Positions 1-7,220 of a stretch of DNA of 8,058 bases are shown here, in pieces. The DNA is from Nitrospira sp. (GTDB lineage Bacteria; Nitrospirota; JACRHL01). Every line of letters starts with the position of its first letter. Positions within the stretch are counted from its first letter, which is position 1. The notes under the pieces were generated by a model, which did not search any database, was not told the DNA's origin, and was given only the letters and a program-made list of their open reading frames with translations. A program made the translations under genes and the position numbers. The DNA lies in NCBI GenBank assembly GCA_026994095.1, contig JALWRU010000098.1, positions 1 through 8,058 on the forward strand, written 5' to 3'.

Positions 1-1
1 G

Positions 2-1399
2 ACCCCCTACCTGCCGTTTGAGCAGAATCCGTTTACCGGCAAGCCTCTCGCTCCGGTAACCCCACCCGAGGGCGACTGGGGCCTGGCCGAAATCTCGCGG
101 CTGCTGTACTTCACCAACGGGGTAACCGCCATGATGCGTATGCCGGACGGTGGCCGCCATCTGTTTCGGGCCGCTCCCAGTGCTGGCGCGCTCTACCCCA
201 CCGAGTTATATCTCACCATCCGCGACCTGCCGGAGCTGCCGGAAGGTATCTATAACTATCAGGTCAACAACCACACGCTGGTGCCGGTGTGGGAGGGCGC
301 GGTATACGACCGGCTCATGCGTGCTACCTTCAACCACAGTGCGGTCACCACCTCGCAGATGACGCTCATTATGACCGGCCTGTGGGAGCGCGGCCTGTGG
401 CGCTATCGGGAGCGGGCCTACCGGCGCTGCCTGCTGGATACCGGCCATGTGTTTGGCAACCTGTCGGCCATCGGTCCCGGCTTCGGTTTTGGCGTGATTA
501 CGGTGGGCGGGTTCCACGACGCCTCGCTCAACGAACTGCTGTTTTTAGACGACAGTCAGGAGGCGGCGCTGGTGGTGGCGGCCCTGCCCCGGCTGGATCA
601 GGTCGCGCTGGACCAACTTCCGCGACTGGGCGCGGTCTCCTCCGAGGGCCACCTTCATCCCCATGAAGAGGGCCTCCCGCTGCATCTGCAACTGCACCGG
701 GGCGCCTACCTGCAGTCCGGTGATGACGGATTGAACCCTTCGGTGGCGACCGAGCCTGCGGAGGACCGATTGCCCTCCGAGTCGGACGAGATCATCGCGC
801 TCGACCATAACCCACTGGAGTGGCACAACGGTATTGAATCGACCATCCTGGCGCGCCGCTCCTGCCGCCGGTTTTTGCCAGAGGCCATCTCACTACAGGA
901 TTTGAGCAGCGTACTGTCCTACGCCTATCAGCCGGTGGTGCCGTTTTTCGGGGACGATCAACACCCGCTGGCGCAGATGTTTGACCCGTCGTTGTTATCG
1001 ACTTATCTATTGGTGCTGCGGGTCGACGACCTGACACCGGGCCTCTATTTTTACGACCCTGTGCAACACGAACTACAACTGGAGCGTGACGGCGAGTTGA
1101 TCGAGCTGTCCCAGCATATCTGTCTGGGGCAGGAGTTGGGGCGCGATGCGGCAGTGCTGGTGGTCCACACCTTCAACCTGTCCGCCGCCACCGCCCGTTA
1201 CGGCGACCGGGCCTACCGCTACCTGCATATGGACGCGGGGTACATTGGCCAGTACATGTCGTTGGCGGCGCAGGAACTGGGGCTGGGCATCTCTGGCATT
1301 GGTGGCTTCTTTGACGATGAAGTCACCCGTATTCTGGGGCTGTCCGCGAACCACGGTGTGGCCTATATCACCACCCTGGGGATGTCAGGCGCGGGCTGA
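2..1399 (+). CDS. SagB/ThcOx-type tandem nitroreductase-domain dehydrogenase (5' partial)
   Basis: The reading frame is open from base 2, so the start lies before the window; 465 residues are visible. The methionine at 131 is internal, because the residues before it (DWGLAEISRLLYFTNGVT) already belong to the family fold. Two nitroreductase-like halves are seen. The first carries RAAPSAGALYPTE at visible residues 56-68 and later a DTGH...GGF stretch. The second begins near residue 280 with ARRSCRRF and ends with HMDAGYIGQ...GIGGFFDDE. This layout is known from SagB/ThcOx FMN-dependent dehydrogenases, which oxidise azolines to azoles in RiPP toxins, and from many standalone relatives of unknown role. 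No YcaO cyclodehydratase or precursor peptide is visible, so azole formation is not supported here. The gene ends with TGA followed directly by TAG, 6 nt before the next gene, which suggests an operon. The family call is firm; the substrate is unknown. Confidence 0.88.
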   Translation, partial: TPYLPFEQNPFTGKPLAPVTPPEGDWGLAEISRLLYFTNGVTAMMRMPDGGRHLFRAAPSAGALYPTELYLTIRDLPELPEGIYNYQVNNHTLVPVWEGAVYDRLMRATFNHSAVTTSQMTLIMTGLWERGLWRYRERAYRRCLLDTGHVFGNLSAIGPGFGFGVITVGGFHDASLNELLFLDDSQEAALVVAALPRLDQVALDQLPRLGAVSSEGHLHPHEEGLPLHLQLHRGAYLQSGDDGLNPSVATEPAEDRLPSESDEIIALDHNPLEWHNGIESTILARRSCRRFLPEAISLQDLSSVLSYAYQPVVPFFGDDQHPLAQMFDPSLLSTYLLVLRVDDLTPGLYFYDPVQHELQLERDGELIELSQHICLGQELGRDAAVLVVHTFNLSAATARYGDRAYRYLHMDAGYIGQYMSLAAQELGLGISGIGGFFDDEVTRILGLSANHGVAYITTLGMSGAG

Positions 1400-1405
1400 T
1401 AGAAG

Positions 1406-2116
1406 ATGACCACACCGGTGGCGCTGGATTTGATCGTCATGGCCAAAGAGCCGCAACCGGGCCGGGTCAAGACCCGCCTCATTCCGGCACTGGGGGCCGA
1501 GGGGGCCGCCCGGCTACACCGGGCCTTTGTGGGGGATATTCTACGTCGAGCGGTCGAGCGTCACCCGCAGGTGACCCTCTGTCATGCGCCGGATGACCAC
1601 CCGCCTGTGCTGGCCAGTCTGGTGACCCGACACAGCGCCCGCATGACCCCGCAGGGGGACGGCGATCTAGGTGCCCGCATGGCCCGTGCACTGCACACCC
1701 AATTAGTCAACACAGAACGCGGCGTACTGCTGATCGGTACCGACTCCCCCACCCTGCCGGATGCGATGCTCATCGATGCGGCGGCACAGCTTGACCGTGC
1801 AGATCTGGTTTTCGGCCCAAGCTGTGATGGTGGGTACTATCTGGTGGGGGCGACCCCCACCTTGCTGGCCGACTGGTCACGGGTCGTTGAGGCCCTGTTT
1901 TGTGGCATCGACTGGGGCAGTGACCGTGTATTGGCGCAGAGTCTGGCCCGTGGCCGCAAAGCAGGCTTATCGGTGGCATTGGCCCCCGGTTGGTACGATG
2001 TGGATCGTCCCGACGACCTGACCCTGCTGCGCCGGCACCTGTCGGACGACCCCTCCGGCTTGCCCGATACCGCTGCGGCATTGAGCCACCTGTCTCACCG
2101 GCAACGGTCGGTCTAG
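1406..2116 (+). CDS. DUF2064 / TIGR04282-family glycosyltransferase-like protein
   Basis: This 236-residue protein has a GT-A-like nucleotidyl/glycosyl transferase fold. Visible signatures are MAKEPQPGRVKTRL (residues 12-25, the nucleotide-binding start), GDGDLGARM (84-92), GTDSPTLP (111-118, the probable metal-binding acidic site) and GPSCDGGYYLVG (137-148). A WYDVDRPDDL stretch near the C-terminus is also typical. The family is known as 'rSAM/selenodomain-associated transferase 1' and resembles the CofC and MobA nucleotidyltransferases, but its substrate is generally not established. ATG 1406 is the most upstream possible start, since an in-frame TAG lies at 1400. No good Shine-Dalgarno fits, so translation is probably coupled to the upstream gene. 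Its stop abuts the GTG of the downstream radical SAM gene, which fits the family's habit of sitting beside radical SAM enzymes. Confidence 0.88.
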   Translation: MTTPVALDLIVMAKEPQPGRVKTRLIPALGAEGAARLHRAFVGDILRRAVERHPQVTLCHAPDDHPPVLASLVTRHSARMTPQGDGDLGARMARALHTQLVNTERGVLLIGTDSPTLPDAMLIDAAAQLDRADLVFGPSCDGGYYLVGATPTLLADWSRVVEALFCGIDWGSDRVLAQSLARGRKAGLSVALAPGWYDVDRPDDLTLLRRHLSDDPSGLPDTAAALSHLSHRQRSV

Positions 2117-3262
2117 GTGAGTACTTCTACTGCGGGCATCTATCTGGCGTTTCCCTTCTGCCTGTCTCACTGCCACTACTGCAGCAATCCGGCGGCCCGC
2201 TACAGCGACGAAGCGGCAGCCGCCTATACGGCGCAGATGGCGGCTGATCTCCAACAGGTCGCGCCTGACTGGAGCGACCACCGTTTCGACTCCCTGTTTT
2301 TAGGCGGTGGCACCCCCACGCTGATGCCGACCCACCAACTGCAACGTTTGATCCAGACCGTGCAGGCTCATTTTGACCTGACGGACGACGCAGAGATTAC
2401 CTCCGAGGCCAACCCGGACACCCTTACCACGCCGGTGGCAGAGGGGCTGCGCAGCATCGGTATCAACCGCATCAGCATTGGCGCACAATCGTTTGACGAG
2501 GGCGGCCTGACCCAACTGGGCCGTCTGCACGATACCCGTTCGGTGCCCACTGCGGTGGCCGTCGCCCGTGCGGCAGGATTCGACAACCTGTCGCTGGATT
2601 TGATCTATGGGCGTCAAGGGCAGACCACCGAGGGCTGGTCGAAAGAGTTGGCCCAGGCCCTGTCGTTGGCACCATCGCACCTGTCGGCCTATGCGTTGAC
2701 ACCGGAGGAGGGTACCGTGCTGTGGCAGATGGTGCAGAGCGGCACAGTGCAACTGCCCGATGGTGACGCAACTGGACGGCTGTACCAGCAGGGGGTCGCA
2801 GCGCTACTGGAAGGCGGGTACCACCGCTACGAGATCTCCAACTTCGCTCGACCGGGCTTTGAGTGCCGCCACAACCAGCACTACTGGCAGATGGACGACT
2901 GGCTGGGGCTGGGCATCGGTGCCACCAGCCACCGGGACGGCCTGCATCAGATGCAGACCGAGCAACTCGATGACTACCTTGACCGCCCTGAACAGGCCCC
3001 CCTGTTTCTGTTCAGCGAACGGCTGGCTGCCGTTGAGCGGCTGCACGAAGCGGCCATCTTCGGGCTGCGGACCCGCCAGGGGATTCGGCTGGACCAACTC
3101 CCCGGTGGCAGTGATGTAGCGCAGATTATCACACCGCTAAAGCGCTTGATAGACGCGGGGTTGGTGACCCGCATCGGCCAGACACACGTAGCCACCGAGC
3201 GGGGCCTGCTGTTGCACGATACCATCGGTTGTGAACTGGCCTACCCCGGCGTATCCACCTGA
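2117..3262 (+). CDS. HemW-like radical SAM protein (coproporphyrinogen III oxidase-like)
   Basis: This 381-residue protein is close to HemW in length. Radical SAM cysteines form CX3CX2C (C15, C19, C22) and would bind a [4Fe-4S] cluster and SAM. GGGTP (63-67) is the SAM-binding strand. Further HemW/HemN-type blocks follow: EANPDTL, GINRISIGAQSF, LGRLH, LDLIYG and YEISNFARPG. HNQHYW (252-257) matches the HNXXYW motif linked to heme binding in HemW. The C-terminal part resembles the HemN winged-helix region. HemW is a heme chaperone rather than a coproporphyrinogen oxidase. One oddity is YLAFPFC before the cluster, where HemW usually has YIHIPFC. The start is GTG directly after the upstream TAG. 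The next methionine, M41, lies after the cysteines, so GTG is required. It may be the housekeeping HemW or a specialised paralogue serving the upstream genes. Confidence 0.82.
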   Translation: MSTSTAGIYLAFPFCLSHCHYCSNPAARYSDEAAAAYTAQMAADLQQVAPDWSDHRFDSLFLGGGTPTLMPTHQLQRLIQTVQAHFDLTDDAEITSEANPDTLTTPVAEGLRSIGINRISIGAQSFDEGGLTQLGRLHDTRSVPTAVAVARAAGFDNLSLDLIYGRQGQTTEGWSKELAQALSLAPSHLSAYALTPEEGTVLWQMVQSGTVQLPDGDATGRLYQQGVAALLEGGYHRYEISNFARPGFECRHNQHYWQMDDWLGLGIGATSHRDGLHQMQTEQLDDYLDRPEQAPLFLFSERLAAVERLHEAAIFGLRTRQGIRLDQLPGGSDVAQIITPLKRLIDAGLVTRIGQTHVATERGLLLHDTIGCELAYPGVST

Positions 3263-3272
3263 GCCATAAATC

Positions 3273-3281
3273 TGCTATTTT
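3273..3281 (+). promoter_or_regulatory. Possible extended -10 promoter element before the response regulator
   Basis: An extended -10-like TGCTATTTT lies in an AT-rich island within otherwise GC-rich DNA, 54 nt before the response regulator start. It matches TATAAT at four of six positions and carries the TG extension. No convincing -35 box is seen. It is a weak call made from sequence alone. Confidence 0.28.
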
Positions 3282-3320
3282 AAGAGGGAATCCTTCTTTT
3301 TTTGTGGGGGGTCTGCCCCC
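3282..3320 (+). other. Leader with poly-T tract and G5/C5 hairpin
   Basis: A weak imperfect stem (AAGAGG with CCTTCTT, one bulged T) is followed by seven T residues at 3297-3303, which could act as a feeble terminator after the HemW-like gene. Next comes a tight hairpin, GGGGG (3307-3311), loop TCTG, CCCCC (3316-3320), ending 14 nt before the response regulator ATG. That second hairpin has no T-run after it on either strand, so it is not itself an intrinsic terminator. It could affect access to the ribosome binding site (AGGT at 3327-3330). Confidence 0.35.
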
Positions 3321-3334
3321 GGTCATAGGTTGCC

Positions 3335-4753
3335 ATGAAGCAGCACATTCTGATTGTCGATGACGAAGCCCTCTTTCGGGAGATCTGTAAAGAGATGCTC
3401 GAAGAGTATGGCTATCGGGTATCGGTGGCCGAAGACGTCCCCTCTGCCCAGACCATCTTAAGCGCCGATCAGGTTGACCTGTTGGTCACCGACATCACGC
3501 TGCCCGGTGCTGACGGCCTCTATCTGGTTGAGCACGCGCAGGAGGCCCAGCCCGACCTGCCCGCCATTGTCATCACCGGCTATCTCACTCAGGAGAACAT
3601 GCTGCGAACCCTCAATCTGGGGGTGCGCGGCTTCCTGACAAAACCGTTCTTTTATGACGAACTGTTCCAGTCGGTAGAGAAGGTACTCAAGCACTCGGCA
3701 GCGACCCAGGACCGCTTGCTGCTGAACCGCTACCACCCGTTGATCGGGCTGGGCGAAGAGATCCTGTCCCAGACCGACAAGGATGTACTGGCACCGCTCC
3801 AGTCGGTCTTGACCATCGCCTTAAACCACACCGCTGCCAGTCAGGCGGTAGTGGCGACAATTCCTGCCACCGGCCAGCCCAAACTGTTGGCCAGCGATGG
3901 GTTTACCCCGCAGGAAGAGTTTCACATCCCGGCCTATCTGGCCCAGTTGGGTGCTCGTCTGCAGGACCAGCCGGCAGGGGAGCCGCTGGTGCTGGAGTTG
4001 ACCTCCGGACAACTGGTGCTGGCTGCCCGCTTGCACGGTGGATCGGGAGTAAACGGTTTTTTGGCGCTGTTTCAGATCGAGGGCAAATCGAGCTTTTCCA
4101 AAGAGGAAGAAGGGCTGATTCGGCTATTGTCGGTGCAGGCTTCACTGGCCCTCCGGCAAGAGGCACTACCCACCACACCCAGTGCACCAGATAAAGCCGT
4201 GCTTGACCTGCTGGCGGCATTGCAGCCTCCGGCAGTGGGCTCCTGGAGCGGCGATGAGCGGGCCTCCTACGCCCATCTGGCCATCGAACTGGCGGCCGCG
4301 TTGGGGTTATCGACCGAAGATCAACAGTTGGTGGCCGATGCCACTGTTTTTCACGATCTGGGCAAGACCCTGTTGCCCGCTCACCTGCTCGACAAGCGGG
4401 GGCCATTGACCGCTTCCGAGCGAGAGACCATTCAGACCTTTGTGGATATGGGGGCGTTTCGGCTGGCCCGTGTCCCCGCCTACAGGAAGGCATCGACGTT
4501 GGTACTGTCCCACCGGGAGCGGCTGGACGGCAACGGCTATCCGCAGGGTACACAGGGTGGTGCGCTGCCGTTGACGGCGCAGATTGTCGGTGTGGTCACC
4601 TACTGGAGCGCCCTGCGCTCGGATCGGCCCTACCGGGGCAGTTACAGCCGCGATGCTGCAATCCAGGTGATGCAGCGCGAGGCCGGTCGTGGTTATCGCA
4701 ACGATGTGGTAGAAAAGCTGCTGGAACTGGTCGCTCCGGGCAATCGACACTAA
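3335..4753 (+). CDS. Response regulator with REC, GAF-like and degenerate HD-GYP domains
   Basis: This is a 472-residue cytoplasmic protein. An N-terminal receiver domain (about 1-118) has all the expected residues: acidic D9/D10, phospho-acceptor D53, T81 and K103. Residues about 135-275 look like a GAF sensor domain. Residues about 305-465 resemble an HD-GYP cyclic-di-GMP phosphodiesterase, with HD at H340-D341, K344, ERLDGNGYP (395-403) and SDRPYR (429-434). Several usual metal ligands are replaced. The His of the ExxxMxxHxxxG segment is F369, the second His of HHE is R394, and the Asp of DxxDAL is T422, with S425 at the second Asp. Hydrolysis of cyclic-di-GMP is therefore doubtful, and binding or signalling through protein contacts is as likely. 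No histidine kinase gene is visible. The start has a modest AGGT ribosome site. Confidence 0.88.
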   Translation: MKQHILIVDDEALFREICKEMLEEYGYRVSVAEDVPSAQTILSADQVDLLVTDITLPGADGLYLVEHAQEAQPDLPAIVITGYLTQENMLRTLNLGVRGFLTKPFFYDELFQSVEKVLKHSAATQDRLLLNRYHPLIGLGEEILSQTDKDVLAPLQSVLTIALNHTAASQAVVATIPATGQPKLLASDGFTPQEEFHIPAYLAQLGARLQDQPAGEPLVLELTSGQLVLAARLHGGSGVNGFLALFQIEGKSSFSKEEEGLIRLLSVQASLALRQEALPTTPSAPDKAVLDLLAALQPPAVGSWSGDERASYAHLAIELAAALGLSTEDQQLVADATVFHDLGKTLLPAHLLDKRGPLTASERETIQTFVDMGAFRLARVPAYRKASTLVLSHRERLDGNGYPQGTQGGALPLTAQIVGVVTYWSALRSDRPYRGSYSRDAAIQVMQREAGRGYRNDVVEKLLELVAPGNRH

Positions 4754-4787
4754 GACCCGACAGGCGCGCCAGACAATTCAGGCGGTG

Positions 4788-5885
4788 TTAAGCGACCCGG
4801 CTGTCGTCCAGACAGAGGGTCTCCAGCACCTTTCGGACCGGTACAATCTCGGTAGAGCGGTACAGGTTGGTTCCGGTAAAGAACAGCCCGTCCGCCAGAT
4901 CGCCACGCTGGGCGCGGTCCAGCGCGTAGGCAATGCAGAAGGTCTCTTTATCGTCCCGGCAGAGGCACTTGCGCAGACAGTTGGCAAAACACTGCATGGC
5001 CACCTCACCGTCGCCGTCCAGCCGGTCAATAAAGTCGGAGTGGACCGCCCGACCGGGTAACCCGGCAGGGCTGTCGACAATCGATACGTCAGCAGGCTTG
5101 CGGCCCAGATAGAGCTGTTTGAACGCATCCGCCGCGTCGCACTCGTCGGTACAGATAAAACGGGTGGCCATCTGCACCCCGGAGGCACCGTAGGCCATCA
5201 TCTGGTCAATGTCATCCCGATCCCAGATACCGCCAGCACCAATCACCGGAATGTCGTACCCCTCGCTTTCCAGGTAGGCAACGATCTCCGGTACCACACG
5301 GCTTAAATCGTAGGCCGGGTCGCCCAGATCCTGCCGCTTCACACCCAGGTGACCGCCAGCGGTGTTGGGGTCTTCCACTACCAGCGCATCTGGCAGCCGT
5401 TTGTGGGTATTGCCCCAGCGGCGGCACATGAGGCGGGCCGCTTTCATCGATGACACGATCGGCAGCAGTGCACAGTCAGGAAAGTCTTTGGTATAGGTGG
5501 GCAGGTTGAGCGGCAGACCCGCCCCCGAGATAATCACGTTGGCACCATTTTCGGCAGCGGTGCGAGCCATCGCCTCGTGGTCGGTAATGGCCACCATGCA
5601 GTTGACGCCGATGACACCATCCGGCGCAGTGGCGCGGGCAGCCTTGAGTTCATCGGCCAGTGCCAGCTGGTTGGCCTTGAAGTAATCGCTCTTTTTTTTG
5701 TAGTAGGGCGAAGACAACCCCAGCGCCACCGAGGCGATCACCCCGACGCCGCCCTCTTTGGCCACCGCACCGGCCAGACGCGCACCGGACACCTTGATGC
5801 CCATGCCGCCTTGAATAATCGGTAAACGGGCCACATGAGGGCCAAGTTTGAGGGGCGCGAGACTGGTAGGGATCGGGTTATTCAA
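4788..5885 (-). CDS. Nitronate monooxygenase family (2-nitropropane dioxygenase-like) flavoprotein with Cys-rich tail
   Basis: This 365-residue TIM-barrel FMN protein of the NPD/NMO group shows IIQGGMG (23-29), GVN (93-95), SGAGLP (120-125), AGGHLG (176-181, with the usual active-site His179), GAGGI (216-220) and GVQMATRF (236-243). Relatives oxidise alkyl nitronates or act as enoyl-ACP reductases such as FabK. After the barrel comes a cysteine cluster at C299, C303, C307, C309 and C317, followed by a conserved-looking GLFFTGTNLYR block. I recall a similar tail in NMO-like proteins of anaerobes, where the role is unclear. The start is TTG at 5883-5885. An in-frame TAG lies five codons upstream and no ATG precedes IIQGGMG, so TTG is the only sensible start. 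A weak GGTGG precedes it. The gene converges on the response regulator with a 34-nt gap. Confidence 0.87.
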   Translation of the reverse strand: MNNPIPTSLAPLKLGPHVARLPIIQGGMGIKVSGARLAGAVAKEGGVGVIASVALGLSSPYYKKKSDYFKANQLALADELKAARATAPDGVIGVNCMVAITDHEAMARTAAENGANVIISGAGLPLNLPTYTKDFPDCALLPIVSSMKAARLMCRRWGNTHKRLPDALVVEDPNTAGGHLGVKRQDLGDPAYDLSRVVPEIVAYLESEGYDIPVIGAGGIWDRDDIDQMMAYGASGVQMATRFICTDECDAADAFKQLYLGRKPADVSIVDSPAGLPGRAVHSDFIDRLDGDGEVAMQCFANCLRKCLCRDDKETFCIAYALDRAQRGDLADGLFFTGTNLYRSTEIVPVRKVLETLCLDDSRVA

Positions 5886-5939
5886 ACAGGACCACCGCTA
5901 ACTTGAGAAACCGGTTGAATCGGCCAGTACGACCGGGGT

Positions 5940-5961
5940 AAAACGCCCGCCCATGCGGCGT
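5940..5961 (-). terminator. Weak possible terminator after the glycosyltransferase
   Basis: Read on the minus strand, a 5-bp stem (ACGCC/GGCGT, 9-nt loop) is followed by a short T stretch, 56-77 nt past the glycosyltransferase stop. The stem is short and the T-run ends quickly, so it would be inefficient. The rest of 5886-6016 shows no clear gene. Confidence 0.28.
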
Positions 5962-6016
5962 AAAGCATTGAAGCTGCGGAAGGAAGCCTATCATAGCTCA
6001 CGGCCCGTGTCTCCTA

Positions 6017-7216
6017 TTACCCTGCCGCCATCTGGCGGTTTTCCTGTGGCGGGACCACCGTTGACGAATGGCCACACATCTGGGCGTAAAGCTGGTTCAA
6101 ACGACGCTGCTGAACCTCCCAGCTATAGCGGCTTTTACGCACCACCTTGACGTTGTGACAAAAGCGTTCAGCGGCAGCGTCATCTAAACAGATGCGCGCC
6201 AGCTGGTCAGCCAGATGGGCCGGGTCGTCCGGGTTGGCCAACACCCCGAAATGGGACTGGTGAATGATGCGCTCCAGCCCCGGCAGCCAGCTTGCCACCA
6301 CCGGAATTCCGGCCATCAGGTAGTGAAACAGGCTGTCCGGTATGTCGTATAACGCCCGCTGACAGTGATCTCGTGACAGGCTCAGGCCCGCGCGGGCAGC
6401 GGCCAGCGCACCGGGAAGGTCGGCTTCATCTACCTGCAAACGGTGCAGCCGACCGGTCATCTCGTGCTGTTTGGCCCACGCCTGTAACGGTGCAGGGTCG
6501 CCCCTGCCATTAATGACCACCAACTCCACCTTGCGTAGCTGCGCCACGGCGGTGAGGGACACCTCCAGCGCAGCGAACTCCGGTGCCAGCACCACCACCG
6601 CCGGTCGCCCGGTCAACAACCAGGGGGCCGCCGGACGAGGTAACTCCTGATGGGGCAAGGCGGCGTAGATGGGCACCACCGGCACCTCTGCCAGTTTCAA
6701 TTCCCGCTGTAAAAACTCGCCGAACAGGTAGCTGGAGCAAAGCACCGCATCCACCCGTGGTGCAGCCCGGCGCTCCCCTACCCCAACCTGTAGCCGTCGC
6801 CACCAATTGCCAGCCCATTGGGTCAGTGGTTCCGTCTCAACGGTGTTGAGTGGCTCCTGCCCTGCACCGGGTGCGTCATAGATCAGCCGGGTGGTGGCCG
6901 GTAGCACCCGTGCCATGCGTGCCAGTGTAACCGGGTCGTTGACCTGCACAATGTGTGGCTGTTGTGCCTCAATCAGACGATCAATAGCGCCGTCGTCGGC
7001 TTGCTCCGGCTCGGTGGGCAGACATCGTTCCACCGACAGACTCACCGGCGGGCCGTCGGGCCAGTTCAGGTCGTGGCCTACGTAGAGGCACACCTCATAG
7101 CCGTCCGCAGCCAGTCCCTCAGCCATCTGTACCACACGCCGGTTGCGGGCTACCGGATCGTGGGCGATCAGGGCCACCCGGATGGATCGTCTGTTACTTG
7201 CTTCCATGACCGCCAT
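6017..7216 (-). CDS. GT-B fold glycosyltransferase (family 4-like)
   Basis: This is a cytoplasmic or membrane-associated sugar transferase of 399 residues. The N-terminal half has the Rossmann-like start IRVALIAHDP, then HIVQVNDPVTL and an acceptor-side VDAVLCSSYLFGEFL segment. The C-terminal half carries the donor-binding region DIPDSLFHYLMAGIPVVAS (around residues 291-309), followed by FGVLANPDDPAHLADQL. In GT4 relatives the corresponding stretch is PNKLFEYMAAGLPVVAS, so the usual Glu is His298 here. The acceptor is unknown; capsule, LPS or exopolysaccharide glycans are usual for the family. The frame stays open upstream to 7360, but those 48 extra residues look non-coding and overlap promoter-like sequence. 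I therefore place the start at ATG 7216 or at ATG 7207. No signal peptide or membrane helix is seen. It diverges from the ferredoxin gene. Confidence 0.83.
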   Translation of the reverse strand: MAVMEASNRRSIRVALIAHDPVARNRRVVQMAEGLAADGYEVCLYVGHDLNWPDGPPVSLSVERCLPTEPEQADDGAIDRLIEAQQPHIVQVNDPVTLARMARVLPATTRLIYDAPGAGQEPLNTVETEPLTQWAGNWWRRLQVGVGERRAAPRVDAVLCSSYLFGEFLQRELKLAEVPVVPIYAALPHQELPRPAAPWLLTGRPAVVVLAPEFAALEVSLTAVAQLRKVELVVINGRGDPAPLQAWAKQHEMTGRLHRLQVDEADLPGALAAARAGLSLSRDHCQRALYDIPDSLFHYLMAGIPVVASWLPGLERIIHQSHFGVLANPDDPAHLADQLARICLDDAAAERFCHNVKVVRKSRYSWEVQQRRLNQLYAQMCGHSSTVVPPQENRQMAAG

Positions 7217-7220
7217 TATA
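7215..7220 (-). promoter_or_regulatory. Perfect TATAAT -10-like box at the glycosyltransferase start
   Basis: On the minus strand a perfect TATAAT overlaps the first candidate ATG (TATAATG). If used, transcription would begin about at the second ATG (7207). The best -35 match, AGCACA at a 16-bp spacing, shares only three of six positions with TTGACA. It may be a coincidental match. Confidence 0.3.

Noticed and set aside
2..1399. Azole-forming RiPP (thiazole/oxazole-modified microcin) cluster
   Set aside because: Only the SagB-like dehydrogenase is seen, with no YcaO protein, precursor peptide or exporter; standalone SagB relatives are common.
3903..4553. 216-codon open frame on the minus strand inside the response regulator gene
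   Set aside because: It lies wholly antisense to a clear REC-GAF-HD-GYP gene, its product is a low-complexity Pro/Arg/Ser-rich sequence with no family resemblance, and long antisense frames are expected in GC-rich DNA.
4754..4787. Terminator between the converging response regulator and NMO-like genes
   Set aside because: Only the 8-bp palindrome GGCGCGCC is present, with no stem followed by a T-run on either strand.
5953..6150. 65-codon plus-strand open frame between the NMO-like and glycosyltransferase genes
   Set aside because: It runs antisense into the glycosyltransferase C-terminus and has no ribosome site or recognisable sequence.
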